DNA from: Streptomyces pactum
Lineage (GTDB): Bacteria; Actinomycetota; Actinomycetes; Streptomycetales; Streptomycetaceae
Direction of reading: 5' to 3'
Length of the DNA stretch: 64,000 nt
NCBI RefSeq assembly: GCF_002005225.1
Contig: NZ_CP019724.1
Coordinates: 1,116,001 to 1,180,000 of the forward strand
A program made the position numbers and the translations under genes. A model generated the notes under the pieces. It ran no database searches, had not been told where the DNA came from, and saw only the letters and a program-made list of their open reading frames with translations. Positions 21,427 to 34,534 of the stretch are shown here, piece after piece; position 1 is the first letter of the stretch, and each line of letters starts with the position of its first letter.

Positions 21427-24400
21427 TCAGGTGATGCCCAGCTCGTTGTTGATGAAGTCCAGCACCTCGCTGTCGCTGGCGGATTCCAACTGTTCCGGAC
21501 CGCCGCGCGACGGGGCTCGGTCCTCCGGCTCTCCCTCGCACAGCCCCAGCAGGTCGCGCAGCCGGGCGGCGACCACGCCCCGCGCCGCCTCGTCGAGGCC
21601 GTCGCCGCCGTCCAGCACCTCACGTACGCCGTCGAGCCGGGACAGGAGGGGCGAGAGCGCCGCCGTACCACCGCCCGGGGACGACAACAGGGAACGCACG
21701 TGAGCGACGACGGCGTCCGGAGTCGGGTGATCGAACGTCAACGACGCGGCGAGCGCGAGCCGCGACGTCGCGCACATCCGCCGATGGAACTCGACCGCCC
21801 CCAACGAGTCGAAGCCGAGATCCTTGAACGTCCGCGCCCCGTCCACGGCCTGCGGACCGTCGGCGCCGACGATCGCGGCCACATGCGTACGCACCAGCAG
21901 CGGAACGGACTCGTGGGTCAGGGCACCGTCGGTGGGCTCGGGCGCCTCTTCCGGGGCGACGGAGGTGAGCCAGTGGGTGTGGTGTTGGAAGGGGTAGGTG
22001 GGCAGTTTCGCCGTGCTGCTGCTGCTGGTGGTGGTGGTGTGGGTGTGGGTGGTGGTGGGCCAGGTGGTGGTGTGGCCGGTGGTGTGGAGGTGGGCGAGGG
22101 TGGTGTGGAGGTGGTGTTGGTCGTTGTGGTTGCGGTGGAGGGTGGTGTGGGTGGGGGTGTGGGGTGGTGTGTGGGGGGTGAGGGTGGGGTGGGGGGTGAT
22201 TTCGAGGTAGGTGGTGTGGGGTGGGGTGTGGGTGAGGGCTTGGTGGAGTTGGACGGGTTGGCGGATGTGTTGGGTCCAGTGGGTGGGGTGGGTGAGTTCG
22301 GTGGTGGTGGGTTGTCCGGTGAGGGTGGAGATGATGGGGATGGTGGGTGGGTGGTAGGTGAGTTGTTGTGCGGTGTGGTGGAAGGTTTCGAGGGTGGGGT
22401 TCATGTGGGGGGAGTGGAAGGCGTGGGTGGTGTGGAGGGGGGTGGTTTTGATGCCGTGGGTGGTGAGGTCGTGTTGGAGGGTGGTGAGGTTGGTGTGGGT
22501 GTCGGCGAGGATGTGGTTGGTGGGGCTGTTGTAGGCGGCGATGGTGGTGGTGGGGTGGTTGGTGAGGTGGGGGGTGAGGTTGGTGAGTGTGGTGTGGGCG
22601 GCGAGCATGCCGGTGGTGTGGTTGGGGAGTTGGTGCATGAGGCGGGCGCGGGTGGTGATGAGGGTGGCGGCGTCGGTGAGGGTGAGGATGCCGGCGGCGT
22701 GGGCGGCGGTGATTTCGCCGATGGAGTGTCCGATGAGGTAGTCGGGGGTGAGTCCGAGGTCGCGGAGTTGGTGGTAGAGGGCGGTGGTGAGGGCGAAGAG
22801 GGCGGGTTGGGTGTAGTCGGTGCGGGTGAGGAGTTGGGCTTGGGGGGTGTCGGGTTGGGCGAGGATGATGTCGCGTAGGGGGTGTTCGAGGTGTTCGTCG
22901 AGGGCGCGGCAGGTGTCGTCGAGGGCGTCGGTGAAGACGGGGAGCCGGTTGTAGAGGCCGCGTCCCATGCCGGGGTACTGGCAGCCCTGTCCGGGGAAGA
23001 GGAAGGCGAGTTTCCTGGCTGGTGTGGGGGCCTGGCCGGTGGTGAGGGCGACGTGGGGGGCCGAGTCGGCCAGTGCGTGCAGGGCGTCGAGGGCCTGAGC
23101 CCGGTCGTCGGCCGACACGACCGCCCAGTGCTCGAACGTGGTCCGCCGCGTCACCAGCGTCCGTGCCACCTCTCCCGGGCCGGCGTCCGGCCACCGCTCC
23201 AGATACTCCCGCAGCCGGCCCGCCTGCGCCCGCAAGGCCGTGGGCGACTTCGCCGAGAACGGCAACACCACGGACCCGTCGTCCGGTTGAACACCGACGG
23301 GCCGCGGAGCCGCCGGGACGGGCGGCGCCTGCGCGACCACGACGTGACAGTTGGTGCCCCCCATACCGAAGGAGCTGACGCCCGCCACGCGCCGGCCCTG
23401 ACCGGGCCACGCCTCCGCCTCGCGCTGTACGCGAAGGCCCCACGCGTCGAACGCGATGGCCGGATTCGGGTGCTCGAAGTGGAGACTGGGCGGCAGTTCC
23501 CCCCGGCTGACGCAGAGCGCCGCCTTGATGAACCCCACGATGCCCGCGGCGCCCTCCAGGTGCCCCACGTTCGTCTTTGCGGAACCGACCCTCAGCGGCT
23601 GCCCCGGCTTGCGGGTGGCGGCGAAGACGGCACCGAGCGCCTCCGCCTCGACGGGGTCGCCCACCCGCGTTCCCGTCCCGTGCAGCTCGACGTATCCGAC
23701 GTCGGCCGGGAGCACACCGCTCGACCGCTGGGCCGCGCGCACGACCTGTGCCTGCAGGGCGGCACTCGGCCGTGTCAGGGCGTCCGTCGCGCCGTCGTTG
23801 TTCACGTCGCCGCCCAGGACGACGCAGTACACGACATCACCGTCGGCGACGGCCCGGTCGAGAGGCTTCAGGAGAACGACTCCGGCTCCTTCACCACGGA
23901 CGTAGCCGTTGGCCCGCGCGTCGAAGGTGAAGCACCGGCCGTCGGGAGAGAGAGCGCCGAACCTGGAGGTGGCCACGGCGCTCTCCGCAGCGAGGTTCAG
24001 GTTCACTCCACCCGCGAGCGCCAGTGTGGAGGAACCGGCGCGCAGCGACTCGCAGGCCGTGTGGACGGCGACGAGCGACGAGGACTGGCCGGTGTCGACC
24101 GCCATGCTGGGCCCGTTCAGGCCGAGTACGAAGGAGACCCGGTTCGCTATCACGCCGCGGTGCAGACCGGTCACGGAGTGCCGGGTCAGCGCCTCGGGAC
24201 CGAGTCGGCGCGCGAGCGTCGCGTAGTCGTCGGCCATCACTCCGGCGAAGACGCCCGTCCTGCTGCCGCGCAGCTCACCGGGCACGATGCCGGCGTCCTC
24301 CAGCGCCTCCCAGCTCAGCTCCAGCATGAGCCGCTGCTGCGGGTCCATCGCGGCGGCCTCCCGCGGCGAGATGCCGAAGAAGTCGGCGTCGAACCCGTCG

Positions 24401-24645
24401 ACGTGATCGAGAAAGCCGCCGCGTCCGGTGCCCGGGGCCGCCACGGGCGCGTCCTCGCCTCCTACCGCGCGCGGCAGGGTCCACCGCCCTTCCGGCACGT
24501 CCGTGACGGCGTCGCGTCCTTCCCTCAGGAGTTCCCAGAAGCTCTCGGGGTCGGGCGCCCCGGGCAACCGGCATGCCATCCCGACGACCGCGACGGCCGT
24601 GCCCCCGGACCGCTCTCGGCCGGGAGCGTCCCCGTATCCACCCAT
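21427..24645 (-). CDS. PKS loading module, KSQ-AT(malonyl)-ACP with C-terminal dock
   Basis: A chain-initiating PKS protein. The KS active-site Cys is replaced by Gln (VDTGQSSS, codon at 24085-24087), the hallmark of KSQ domains, which decarboxylate malonyl-ACP to make the acetyl starter. The AT has GHSIGE and HAFH, predicting malonyl-CoA, and is nearly identical in DNA to the AT of module 2 of the bimodular PKS. The ACP has GFDSLG. There is no reductive domain. The C-terminal 80 residues are helical and acidic and end in a docking tail, so another PKS protein must follow it, probably one encoded left of this window. I chose ATG 24645, preceded by GAGGGG and giving the usual short lead into the KS. 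The frame stays open to a TTG at 24825, but that codon lies inside a perfect 19-bp hairpin; ATG 24792 and 24672 are other options. Confidence 0.92.
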   Translation of the reverse strand: MGGYGDAPGRERSGGTAVAVVGMACRLPGAPDPESFWELLREGRDAVTDVPEGRWTLPRAVGGEDAPVAAPGTGRGGFLDHVDGFDADFFGISPREAAAMDPQQRLMLELSWEALEDAGIVPGELRGSRTGVFAGVMADDYATLARRLGPEALTRHSVTGLHRGVIANRVSFVLGLNGPSMAVDTGQSSSLVAVHTACESLRAGSSTLALAGGVNLNLAAESAVATSRFGALSPDGRCFTFDARANGYVRGEGAGVVLLKPLDRAVADGDVVYCVVLGGDVNNDGATDALTRPSAALQAQVVRAAQRSSGVLPADVGYVELHGTGTRVGDPVEAEALGAVFAATRKPGQPLRVGSAKTNVGHLEGAAGIVGFIKAALCVSRGELPPSLHFEHPNPAIAFDAWGLRVQREAEAWPGQGRRVAGVSSFGMGGTNCHVVVAQAPPVPAAPRPVGVQPDDGSVVLPFSAKSPTALRAQAGRLREYLERWPDAGPGEVARTLVTRRTTFEHWAVVSADDRAQALDALHALADSAPHVALTTGQAPTPARKLAFLFPGQGCQYPGMGRGLYNRLPVFTDALDDTCRALDEHLEHPLRDIILAQPDTPQAQLLTRTDYTQPALFALTTALYHQLRDLGLTPDYLIGHSIGEITAAHAAGILTLTDAATLITTRARLMHQLPNHTTGMLAAHTTLTNLTPHLTNHPTTTIAAYNSPTNHILADTHTNLTTLQHDLTTHGIKTTPLHTTHAFHSPHMNPTLETFHHTAQQLTYHPPTIPIISTLTGQPTTTELTHPTHWTQHIRQPVQLHQALTHTPPHTTYLEITPHPTLTPHTPPHTPTHTTLHRNHNDQHHLHTTLAHLHTTGHTTTWPTTTHTHTTTTSSSSTAKLPTYPFQHHTHWLTSVAPEEAPEPTDGALTHESVPLLVRTHVAAIVGADGPQAVDGARTFKDLGFDSLGAVEFHRRMCATSRLALAASLTFDHPTPDAVVAHVRSLLSSPGGGTAALSPLLSRLDGVREVLDGGDGLDEAARGVVAARLRDLLGLCEGEPEDRAPSRGGPEQLESASDSEVLDFINNELGIT
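21965..23046 (-). repeat. Inverted repeat arm 2 (malonyl-AT domain of loading module)
   Basis: Partner of 8391-9454 in inverse orientation. The match begins just upstream of the AT (CTCACCACCGGCCAG in the coding strand) and runs to the CACTGGCTCAC at its end. The flanking KS and ACP sequences do not match, so the shared block has the limits of a domain-swap or gene-conversion tract. Confidence 0.9.
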
Positions 24646-24818
24646 CGCACCCACATCCCCTCGGCGGCCCATGCCCAACGCGTGTGATCCGTGCGGCCGT
24701 TCGGCGCCCGGGGTGGCATCGGCCCCGCCGTGCCCCCGGGAGCCGGACGGCACCAGCAAGGCATCCTCGTCGTCCGGTGCGCCTCGCGGCATCTCCCACG
24801 TTGCCGGAGGCCCGGCCG

Positions 24819-24863
24819 CCTGCAACCGCTTCGCCGCCTGGCACGCGGCGAAGCGGTTGCAGG
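24819..24863. promoter_or_regulatory. Perfect 19-bp inverted repeat in divergent promoter region
   Basis: CCTGCAACCGCTTCGCCGC at 24819-24837 is matched exactly by its reverse complement at 24845-24863, with a 7-nt loop. It lies between the divergent KSQ PKS and SnoaL-like genes, roughly 170-220 nt upstream of the PKS start. It could be a leader attenuator, a terminator shielding the two promoters from each other, or a binding site for a dimeric regulator. Confidence 0.6.
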
Positions 24864-24899
24864 GATTCCGCGTCCCTGATTTACTGACCGTGCCCGCAT

Positions 24900-24916
24900 A
24901 TACCCCCGGGGAGTAC
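24900..24916 (+). promoter_or_regulatory. CsoR-like operator, site 1 (two mismatches)
   Basis: ATACCC-CCGGG-GAGTAC matches the ATACCC-N5-GGGTAT palindrome with two mismatches in the right arm. It ends 22 nt before the SnoaL-like start at 24939. The wider sequence GCATATACCCCC is identical to that at the copZ-like site read on the minus strand. An upstream TTTACTGA (24880-24887) is shared with site 2. Confidence 0.6.
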
Positions 24917-24938
24917 CTGGGAAAGTTCGAGGAGCATC

Positions 24939-25325
24939 ATGAAAAGCACCGCCATGGACGACCCCCGGAGCTTTCTCGAAAAGCTCTACAATAATTTCCA
25001 GAACGAGATTTTCAACGAAGAGGACTCGGGGGAGGTCATCGACCGGTACTATGCCCCGGGCTTCACTCTGGTGAGTGACGGGATCTCGATCGACCGGGAA
25101 CGCCTGATCAAACACATTCGCCCCGTGAAGAAGAGCGTCCTGAGTGGCACCTACGAGGTACTCGAGGCCGTCGCCCAGGGCAATCGCCTCGCAGCCCGTT
25201 TCGTGATTCGCGCCGTCACCAAGCAGGGCGGCGAGACCGAGAACGAGGTCCACATGTTCTGCGAGATGACCGACGACGGCCGATTCACGCACATCGACCA
25301 GATCACACGCAGCATCAAGGGTTGA
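24939..25325 (+). CDS. SnoaL-like small protein, copy 1
   Basis: A 128-residue protein of the SnoaL/NTF2-like fold, a family that includes polyketide cyclases, epoxide hydrolases and small ligand-binding or isomerase proteins. It shares VIDRYYAP, LVSDG, RERLIKH, VLEAV and CEMTDDG with the copy at 41305 and, more distantly, DRYYTPDF and QITRTLK with the copy at 55493. There is no signal peptide. ATG 24939 has GGAG 5 nt upstream. The gene is the first of a short unit that may include the YcnI-like gene, with a CsoR-like operator just upstream. Its reaction is unknown; a cyclization, epoxide opening or ligand-binding role in the pathway are all possible. Confidence 0.85.
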   Translation: MKSTAMDDPRSFLEKLYNNFQNEIFNEEDSGEVIDRYYAPGFTLVSDGISIDRERLIKHIRPVKKSVLSGTYEVLEAVAQGNRLAARFVIRAVTKQGGETENEVHMFCEMTDDGRFTHIDQITRSIKG

Positions 25326-25332
25326 GCCCGGC

Positions 25333-25358
25333 GCCGCGGTGGCGCGCACCACCGCGGC
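25333..25358 (+). terminator. Hairpin after SnoaL-like gene 1
   Basis: GCCGCGGTGG and its exact reverse complement (25333-25342 and 25349-25358) enclose a 6-nt loop 7 nt after the SnoaL-like stop codon. It may terminate or attenuate transcription into the YcnI-like gene, which has no other obvious promoter. Confidence 0.55.
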
Positions 25359-25493
25359 CGCCACGCGCCCTCGGCGCGCTCTCCATCTGCCGTTTCACCA
25401 CGGCAACTTGGGAGATGCCGCTACGTGCGGCCTCGGCGGAGAATGCCTGTGCCCGGGCAAGTGGGCCCGGCTGGATTCCCGTGAGAGGCAAAC

Positions 25494-26219
25494 ATGTTCC
25501 GCACTCCGACCAGAATCGCGGCCGCTTCGGTGGGCGCCCTTGCAGTTGTTCTCGCCGCGGCGCTCCCCGCGTCGGCCCATGTCACCATCAAGGACCCGGT
25601 CCAGGCCACCGTCGGTTCCTATCCCACCCTCACATTCCTCGTCCCGAACGAGCGCGAGAGGGCGAATACCGAGAAGCTGCAGATCATTCTTCCCACGGAA
25701 GCGGCCGCCAAGCTGCCGAACGCGCTGGTAAAGCGGGTTCCCGGCTGGAAGCACGTGATTGAGAAGCGGGGTGGTGACGGCATAGGCGAGGGAGTCGTCT
25801 CCGTCACCTGGATCGCGCAGTCCTCCAGGGCGTCCATCGACGCCGGCGAGTTCGAGGAATTCAAACTGTCGGTGGGCCGGATTCCGGACACCGAGAAGAT
25901 CTACTTCGAGGCCGTGCAGACGTACAACAACGGTGAGGTCGTCCGCTGGGACCAGCGTCCGACTGCCGAGACCCCCCACCCGGAGCACCCCGCCCCCTCG
26001 CTCAAGGTCGTGCCGGCCGCCGCCGCGTCCACGTCGGCGACGCAGACCATGGCCCTCGCGGGCTCCACCACCTCGGGCGACGACTCCGGCAGCTCCCTCG
26101 CCGGATCGCCCGCTCTGGCGTCCGCCTCGGCCGCGGCGCTCCTCGCCGGAGCCGGCGGACTGATGTGGAAGCGTCGGCGCTCGCAGCGCGACGACGTCGC
26201 CACGACTCTGAACGGCTGA
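25494..26219 (+). CDS. YcnI-like secreted copper-binding protein (DUF1775), membrane-anchored
   Basis: A 241-residue protein with a clear signal peptide whose cleavage at ASA leaves an N-terminal histidine (H-V-T-I). In the YcnI family this mature N-terminal His, together with a conserved Trp, binds Cu(II); a Trp is present in VRWDQRP. The C-terminus has a Gly/Ser/Ala-rich linker, one hydrophobic segment (about 208-227) and a basic KRRRSQR tail, so the domain should face outward, anchored in the membrane. ATG 25494 is preceded by GAGAGG. It sits 168 nt after a SnoaL-like gene that has a CsoR-like operator, and is followed by a very strong terminator. A copper-binding surface protein inside a PKS/NRPS cluster is unusual and suggests copper sensing, delivery or protection. 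Confidence 0.9.
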   Translation: MFRTPTRIAAASVGALAVVLAAALPASAHVTIKDPVQATVGSYPTLTFLVPNERERANTEKLQIILPTEAAAKLPNALVKRVPGWKHVIEKRGGDGIGEGVVSVTWIAQSSRASIDAGEFEEFKLSVGRIPDTEKIYFEAVQTYNNGEVVRWDQRPTAETPHPEHPAPSLKVVPAAAASTSATQTMALAGSTTSGDDSGSSLAGSPALASASAAALLAGAGGLMWKRRRSQRDDVATTLNG

Positions 26220-26232
26220 GAGCCCGTCAGGC

Positions 26233-26283
26233 GCCCGCCCGCTCCAGCCACGCGCGAACCGCGCGTGGCTGGAGCGGGCGGGC
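26233..26283. terminator. Strong terminator after YcnI-like gene
   Basis: A perfect 24-bp stem (26233-26256 with 26260-26283) and a 3-nt loop start 13 nt after the YcnI-like stop codon. It separates this unit from the GMC oxidoreductase gene. Confidence 0.9.
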
Positions 26284-26330
26284 CGCTCGACTGCCCCCGC
26301 GCGCAAAGTCCCTGACCCGAAGAGGCACGC

Positions 26331-27865
26331 ATGCCTGAAGACGCATGGCTCCAGCATTGGGACGACGTGATCGTGGGCGGTGGCTCCGCCGGCGCCGCGC
26401 TGGCCGCCCGGCTCTCCCAGGACCCGCAGCGCTCGGTACTTCTCCTGGAGGCGGGCGTCGACCGCCTCGGCGAACCGCAGGACTCCTACCCGCTGGGCAT
26501 GTCCGTGCTGTCGGGCTACAACTGGGACTACACCGCGTACATGGGCACCGAGCCCAAGGGCCGACGGGGCCCCTACGGTGTGGGGAAGCTGCTCGGCGGC
26601 TCGTCGGCGGTCAACGGCGCGATCGCCCTGCGCGGCCTGGCCGCCGACTTCGACTCGTGGGCCGCGGGAGGCAGCCCGGAGTGGGCCTGGGAGGCGGTGC
26701 TGCCGTTCTTCCGCGCCCTGGAGACGGATGCCGACTTCACGGACGCGACACACGGCTGCGCGGGACCGGTTCCCGTACGCCGGCCGGCGGTCGACGAGTT
26801 CGACCCGGTGGCCCTCGCCTTCCTGGAGGCCTGCGAGGAGCGGGGCATCCCGCACACCGCCGACATGAACACCGGCGCCGTCGGAGCGGGCCCCCTGCCC
26901 AGCAACGCCCGGGACGGCCGCCGGATCTCCACGGCCGAGGCCTACCTGGAACCCGCGCGCCACCGGCCCAACCTCAGCGTGTGGACGCGGACGGAAGTGT
27001 CCCGGGTGCTGTTCGCGGGCAACCGGGCCGTCGGCGTGGACGCGCTGCGCGAGGGGCATCCCGTACAGGTTCCGGCCGACCGGGTGACGCTGTGTGCCGG
27101 AGGCATCAACACCCCGCTGGTGCTGGAGCGTTCGGGCATCGGAGGGAGCCGCCGCCTGGCCTCGCTCGGCGTGCCGGTCGTCGCCGACCTGCCCGGCGTG
27201 GGCGAGGACCTGGCCGACCATGTGGCGACCGTGGTCTGGGCGGTGCCCCGACCGGGTGTGTGCCGCAAGGGCGTTCCCTGGCACCAGGTGATGGCGCGCG
27301 TCGCGCATGCGGGGGGCGTACCGGGGCTGGGTGTCTTCCTGGCGAGCAACGTCACGGAGGAGACCATCCCGGAGGTCGGCAAGGTCGCCGAGGACCGTAT
27401 CGCCGTCGTCCTGTCCGCCATGCTGCTCGATCCGGTCTCCCGCGGCGCCGTGCACGCCTCCGGCGCCGGTCCCGACGACGCGCCCGTGATCACTCTGGGG
27501 CTGTTGTCGGAGCGGTCCGACGCGGAGCGTCTGATGGAAGGCACCCGGCTGCTCTGGTCGCTGCTGAACGCCTCCGCCATGACGCGGACCCTGCGGCACG
27601 TCCTGCTGTGGACCGAGCGGATGATCCAGGACGAGGACCGGCTGCGGAAGGCCGTCAGGCGCTTCGCCACTCCCATGTGGCATCCCTCGGGCACGGCCCG
27701 GATGGGGCCGGCCGGCGACGCCTCGTCCGTGGTCGACCAGTACTTCAGGGTGCACCAGGTCGACCGGCTACGGGTGGTCGACTCCTCGGTGATCCCGTCA
27801 CCCCTCCTGTCCCCCATGAACCTCAGTTGCATCATGCTCGCCGAACGCGCCGCCGCGTGGATGGC

Positions 27866-27869
<4 letters not shown>
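26331..27869 (+). CDS. GMC-family FAD-dependent oxidoreductase
   Basis: A 512-residue flavoenzyme of the glucose-methanol-choline oxidoreductase family. It has the N-terminal FAD-binding VGGGSAGAALAARL, the second family signature around GKLLGGSSAVNGAI, and the C-terminal active-site block WHPSGTARMG with the catalytic His, followed by the PMNL segment. Such enzymes oxidise alcohols to aldehydes or ketones, usually with O2. ATG 26331 is preceded by GAAGAGG. The stop overlaps the next NRPS start (ATGA), so it is co-translated with an NRPS and probably acts on its product or a bound intermediate. Oxidation of a thiazoline to a thiazole is conceivable but normally done by FMN-dependent enzymes of another family. 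Confidence 0.93.
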
Positions 27870-31948
<4,079 letters not shown>

Positions 31949-32047
31949 GCGGTCCGGGCGCGGGCCGGTGTCCCGATCGCGCGAGCCAGGAACGGAGCGC
32001 GGCCCCGGGCCGCCGAGCCCGGGCGTCCGCCCCGGAGAAGGACGATC

Positions 32048-33115
32048 ATGACCTCTCTGTCCACCATGAAGGCCGTCCAACTGCGCACCGCCCGGCGCGC
32101 GCCCGAACTGGTCGAACTGCCGGTGCCGCGGCCCGGTCCCGGACAGGTGCTGCTGTCCGTCACCGGCGTGGGCCTGTGCCATTCGGACTTCCTGCTCCTC
32201 GACACCCCCGCCGGCATGCTGCGCCGGATGGGCATTCCGTTGCCGCTGACGCTGGGGCACGAGGTGGTGGGTACGGTCGCCGCGCTCGGGGCCGGCGCGA
32301 GCGGCGTGAGCGAGGGTGAGGCCGTCGCCCTGTACGGACCGTGGGGCTGCGGGCGGTGCAGGCGATGCGCCGACGGCGCGGAGAACCTCTGCGTGCGGCG
32401 CGAGGCGCTCGGCATCGCCCCGCCCGGGCTCGGCTCCCCCGGCGGCCTCGGGGAGTACATGCTGGTGGAGTCGCCGCGCCACCTGGTCCCGATCGACGGC
32501 CTGGACCCGCTGCAGGCCGTCCCGATGACCGACGCCGGACTGAGCGCCTACCACTGCGTCAAACGGTCTCTGCCCAAGCTCGGGCCGGGCGGCACGGCCG
32601 TCGTCATCGGCGTCGGCGGCCTCGGGCATCTGGCGGTGCAACTACTGCGGGCACTGACACCGGTGCAAGTGATCGCGGTCGACGTGTCCGAGGCGAAACT
32701 GACGTTGGCCTCCGACCTCGGCGCCCACGCCACGCTCGTGCCGGACGAGACCGCCGTCGGACGGGTGCGCGAGCTGACCGACGACGCGGGCGCCGACGTG
32801 ATCCTCGACTTCGTCGGTACGCAGGCCACGGTGGAGATGGCGGGCGCCTGCGTGGCCACGGGCGGCGACGTGACAGTAGCCGGAGTCGGCCGGGGCGCCC
32901 TGCCGGTCGGCTTCGACACCCCCGCGTACGGGGTCTCGGTCGCCGGCACCTACTGGGGCACCCGCACTGATTTCACCGAGGTCATCGAGTTGGCCCGGGA
33001 CGGCGTGCTCACGGCCCGCCTGGAGACGTATCCGCTCCGGGAGGTCCCCAGGGCGTACGACCGACTGCGGCAGGGCCTGATCACCGGCCGCGCCGTGGTG
33101 CTGCCCGGCGGGTGA
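32048..33115 (+). CDS. Zinc-dependent alcohol dehydrogenase (MDR family)
   Basis: A 355-residue medium-chain dehydrogenase. It shows the catalytic-zinc ligands in GLCHSD and GHEVVG, the four-cysteine structural zinc loop (CGRCRRCADGAENLC) and the nucleotide-binding GVGGLGHLAVQ. The acidic residue after the second strand (AVDVSEAK) favours NAD(H). ATG 32048 is preceded by GGAGAAGG. It lies 99 nt after the NRPS and in the same direction, so it probably belongs to the pathway. It may interconvert an alcohol and a carbonyl, perhaps paired with the GMC oxidase or providing an aldehyde for the aminotransferase encoded convergently next to it. Confidence 0.92.
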   Translation: MTSLSTMKAVQLRTARRAPELVELPVPRPGPGQVLLSVTGVGLCHSDFLLLDTPAGMLRRMGIPLPLTLGHEVVGTVAALGAGASGVSEGEAVALYGPWGCGRCRRCADGAENLCVRREALGIAPPGLGSPGGLGEYMLVESPRHLVPIDGLDPLQAVPMTDAGLSAYHCVKRSLPKLGPGGTAVVIGVGGLGHLAVQLLRALTPVQVIAVDVSEAKLTLASDLGAHATLVPDETAVGRVRELTDDAGADVILDFVGTQATVEMAGACVATGGDVTVAGVGRGALPVGFDTPAYGVSVAGTYWGTRTDFTEVIELARDGVLTARLETYPLREVPRAYDRLRQGLITGRAVVLPGG

Positions 33116-33150
33116 GCCGGACGGCCCCCGGTCCGCACCCCGGCCGGGCA

Positions 33151-33179
33151 CCGGGCCCCCGCCGACCGCGGGGGCCCGG
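33151..33179. terminator. Bidirectional terminator between dehydrogenase and aminotransferase genes
   Basis: A perfect 12-bp stem (33151-33162 with 33168-33179) and 5-nt loop lie between two convergent genes. Confidence 0.8.
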
Positions 33180-33210
33180 CGCCCGCTGCCGGTTCCGGGT
33201 ACGCGCGGGC

Positions 33211-34518
33211 TCAGGCCGTGCGGGCCGCCGCCCTGGCCCCGGCGCGCGCTTCCCGCGCGGTGGCGAAGTCGGCGACGCCGTCCTCCAAGGCCCGTAGCAG
33301 CGTGGCCACTTCCTCCTCCGACCAGGTCAGCGCGGGAAAGACCTGAAGCGAGCTGGGCCCGGGGTAGACCAGGACACCGCGGGCGCGGACCGCGTCGATC
33401 ATCTGCATGACGTGCGGCTGCCAGAACGGGGCCCCGGTCCGCGTACGCAGGTGCAGTGCCTGGAAGCAGCCGGTGCCCGTCGCCTCCGCGGCCAGGTCGG
33501 AGCGCGCCACGATGCCCGCGAGGCCCTCCGCGATCAGCCGGCCGTTGCGCCGGGCCGTGTTCAGCGCGTCCAGTTCCTCGATCTGCCGGAGCGTGGCGAG
33601 GATCGCCGCACAGCTCGCCGGCGTACCCGCCTGGGTCTCGCCGTGGATGAGGGTCGCGTCGTGCCGGGCGAACTCCTCCCAGACGCGGTGGGCGACCAGG
33701 ACGGCGGAGGCGGCACAGGTGCCGTTCGTCAGCCCCTTGGAGCTGAGCAGGAGGTCGGGCGACTCGGGCCACAGCTCGCTGGCGAACAGGGTTCCGGTAC
33801 GGCCGAATCCGGCGGCGACCTCGTCGCAGACCACCAGGAACCCGTATTCGTGGCGCAGGGTCACCAGGGCCTTGACCATGTCGGCGCCGAGTGCGAGCGA
33901 ACCGCTGCCGAGGACCGGTTCGACGACGACGGCCGCGACCCGGGAGCCGCACTCGCGCATCAGCGCCGCCAGCTCCTGCGGGTCGCTGTGGCCTACGTGC
34001 CGGATCAGGCTGGTGTCCGCGCCGTACATCGGCTTCTGGAAGTCCTCGCCGGACAGGGCGAAGCCGCCGTAGGTCTGGCCGTGGTAGCTGCCGTGCAGGC
34101 CGACGACCAGCTTGCGGTCCTCCTCGCCCCGCAGACTGGCGTACTGGCGGGAGATCTTCATGGCGACGTCGTTGGCGGAGCTGCCCGACGTGGAGAAGAG
34201 CACCCGGGCGTAGCGGTCGGGGCCCGCCGCCTCGATGAGCGCGCGTGCGGCGTCCCGCGCGTAGTCGTGACTGCGGCGGAAGGTGGCCATGTAGGACGCC
34301 TGGGCCGTGGCCTCGGCGACCGCTCGGGCGATGGCCTCGTTGCCGTAGCCGAGGCTCGCGTTCCACAGACCGCAGGTCGCGTCGAGGACGTCGGCGCCGT
34401 CGGCGAAGGTGAGGCGGTGTCCGTGGGCGCGGACCACGTGCCGCTCGGGGGTGCCGTGCTCGCTCGGGGGCAGGAGCAGGTCCCACACGGGGTGATCTGC
34501 GACGGGCTGTTCGGTCAT
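33211..34518 (-). CDS. Class III PLP-dependent aminotransferase
   Basis: A 435-residue aminotransferase of the ornithine/GABA/beta-alanine-pyruvate type. Visible landmarks are STSGSSAND (phosphate binding), GSYHGQ, the VVCDEVAAGFGRTG block with the cofactor-binding Asp, and SSKGLTNG with the PLP lysine. ATG 34518 has AAGGGG upstream. It is the last gene of a minus-strand unit with the KAS III-like enzyme (17-nt gap) and the degenerate PKS. Enzymes of this class move an amino group onto a terminal aldehyde or a beta-keto position, so it could install an amine in a starter unit, a side chain, or the released product. Confidence 0.93.
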   Translation of the reverse strand: MTEQPVADHPVWDLLLPPSEHGTPERHVVRAHGHRLTFADGADVLDATCGLWNASLGYGNEAIARAVAEATAQASYMATFRRSHDYARDAARALIEAAGPDRYARVLFSTSGSSANDVAMKISRQYASLRGEEDRKLVVGLHGSYHGQTYGGFALSGEDFQKPMYGADTSLIRHVGHSDPQELAALMRECGSRVAAVVVEPVLGSGSLALGADMVKALVTLRHEYGFLVVCDEVAAGFGRTGTLFASELWPESPDLLLSSKGLTNGTCAASAVLVAHRVWEEFARHDATLIHGETQAGTPASCAAILATLRQIEELDALNTARRNGRLIAEGLAGIVARSDLAAEATGTGCFQALHLRTRTGAPFWQPHVMQMIDAVRARGVLVYPGPSSLQVFPALTWSEEEVATLLRALEDGVADFATAREARAGARAAARTA

Positions 34519-34534
34519 GGGGTTCCCCTTCGGG

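Noticed and set aside
21700..24687. Plus-strand open frames opposite the KSQ loading module
   Set aside because: They are Gly/Val-rich antisense of the CACC-rich AT domain; the minus strand encodes clear KSQ, AT and ACP motifs.
24646..24825. N-terminal extension of the KSQ PKS from TTG 24825
   Set aside because: The start would lie inside a perfect hairpin, has no ribosome binding site, and adds low-complexity sequence before the KS.
24899..24904. TATACC in the operator sites as a -10 promoter box with TTTACT as -35
   Set aside because: The spacing would be only 13 nt at site 1 and 10 nt at site 2, too short for a sigma-70 type promoter.
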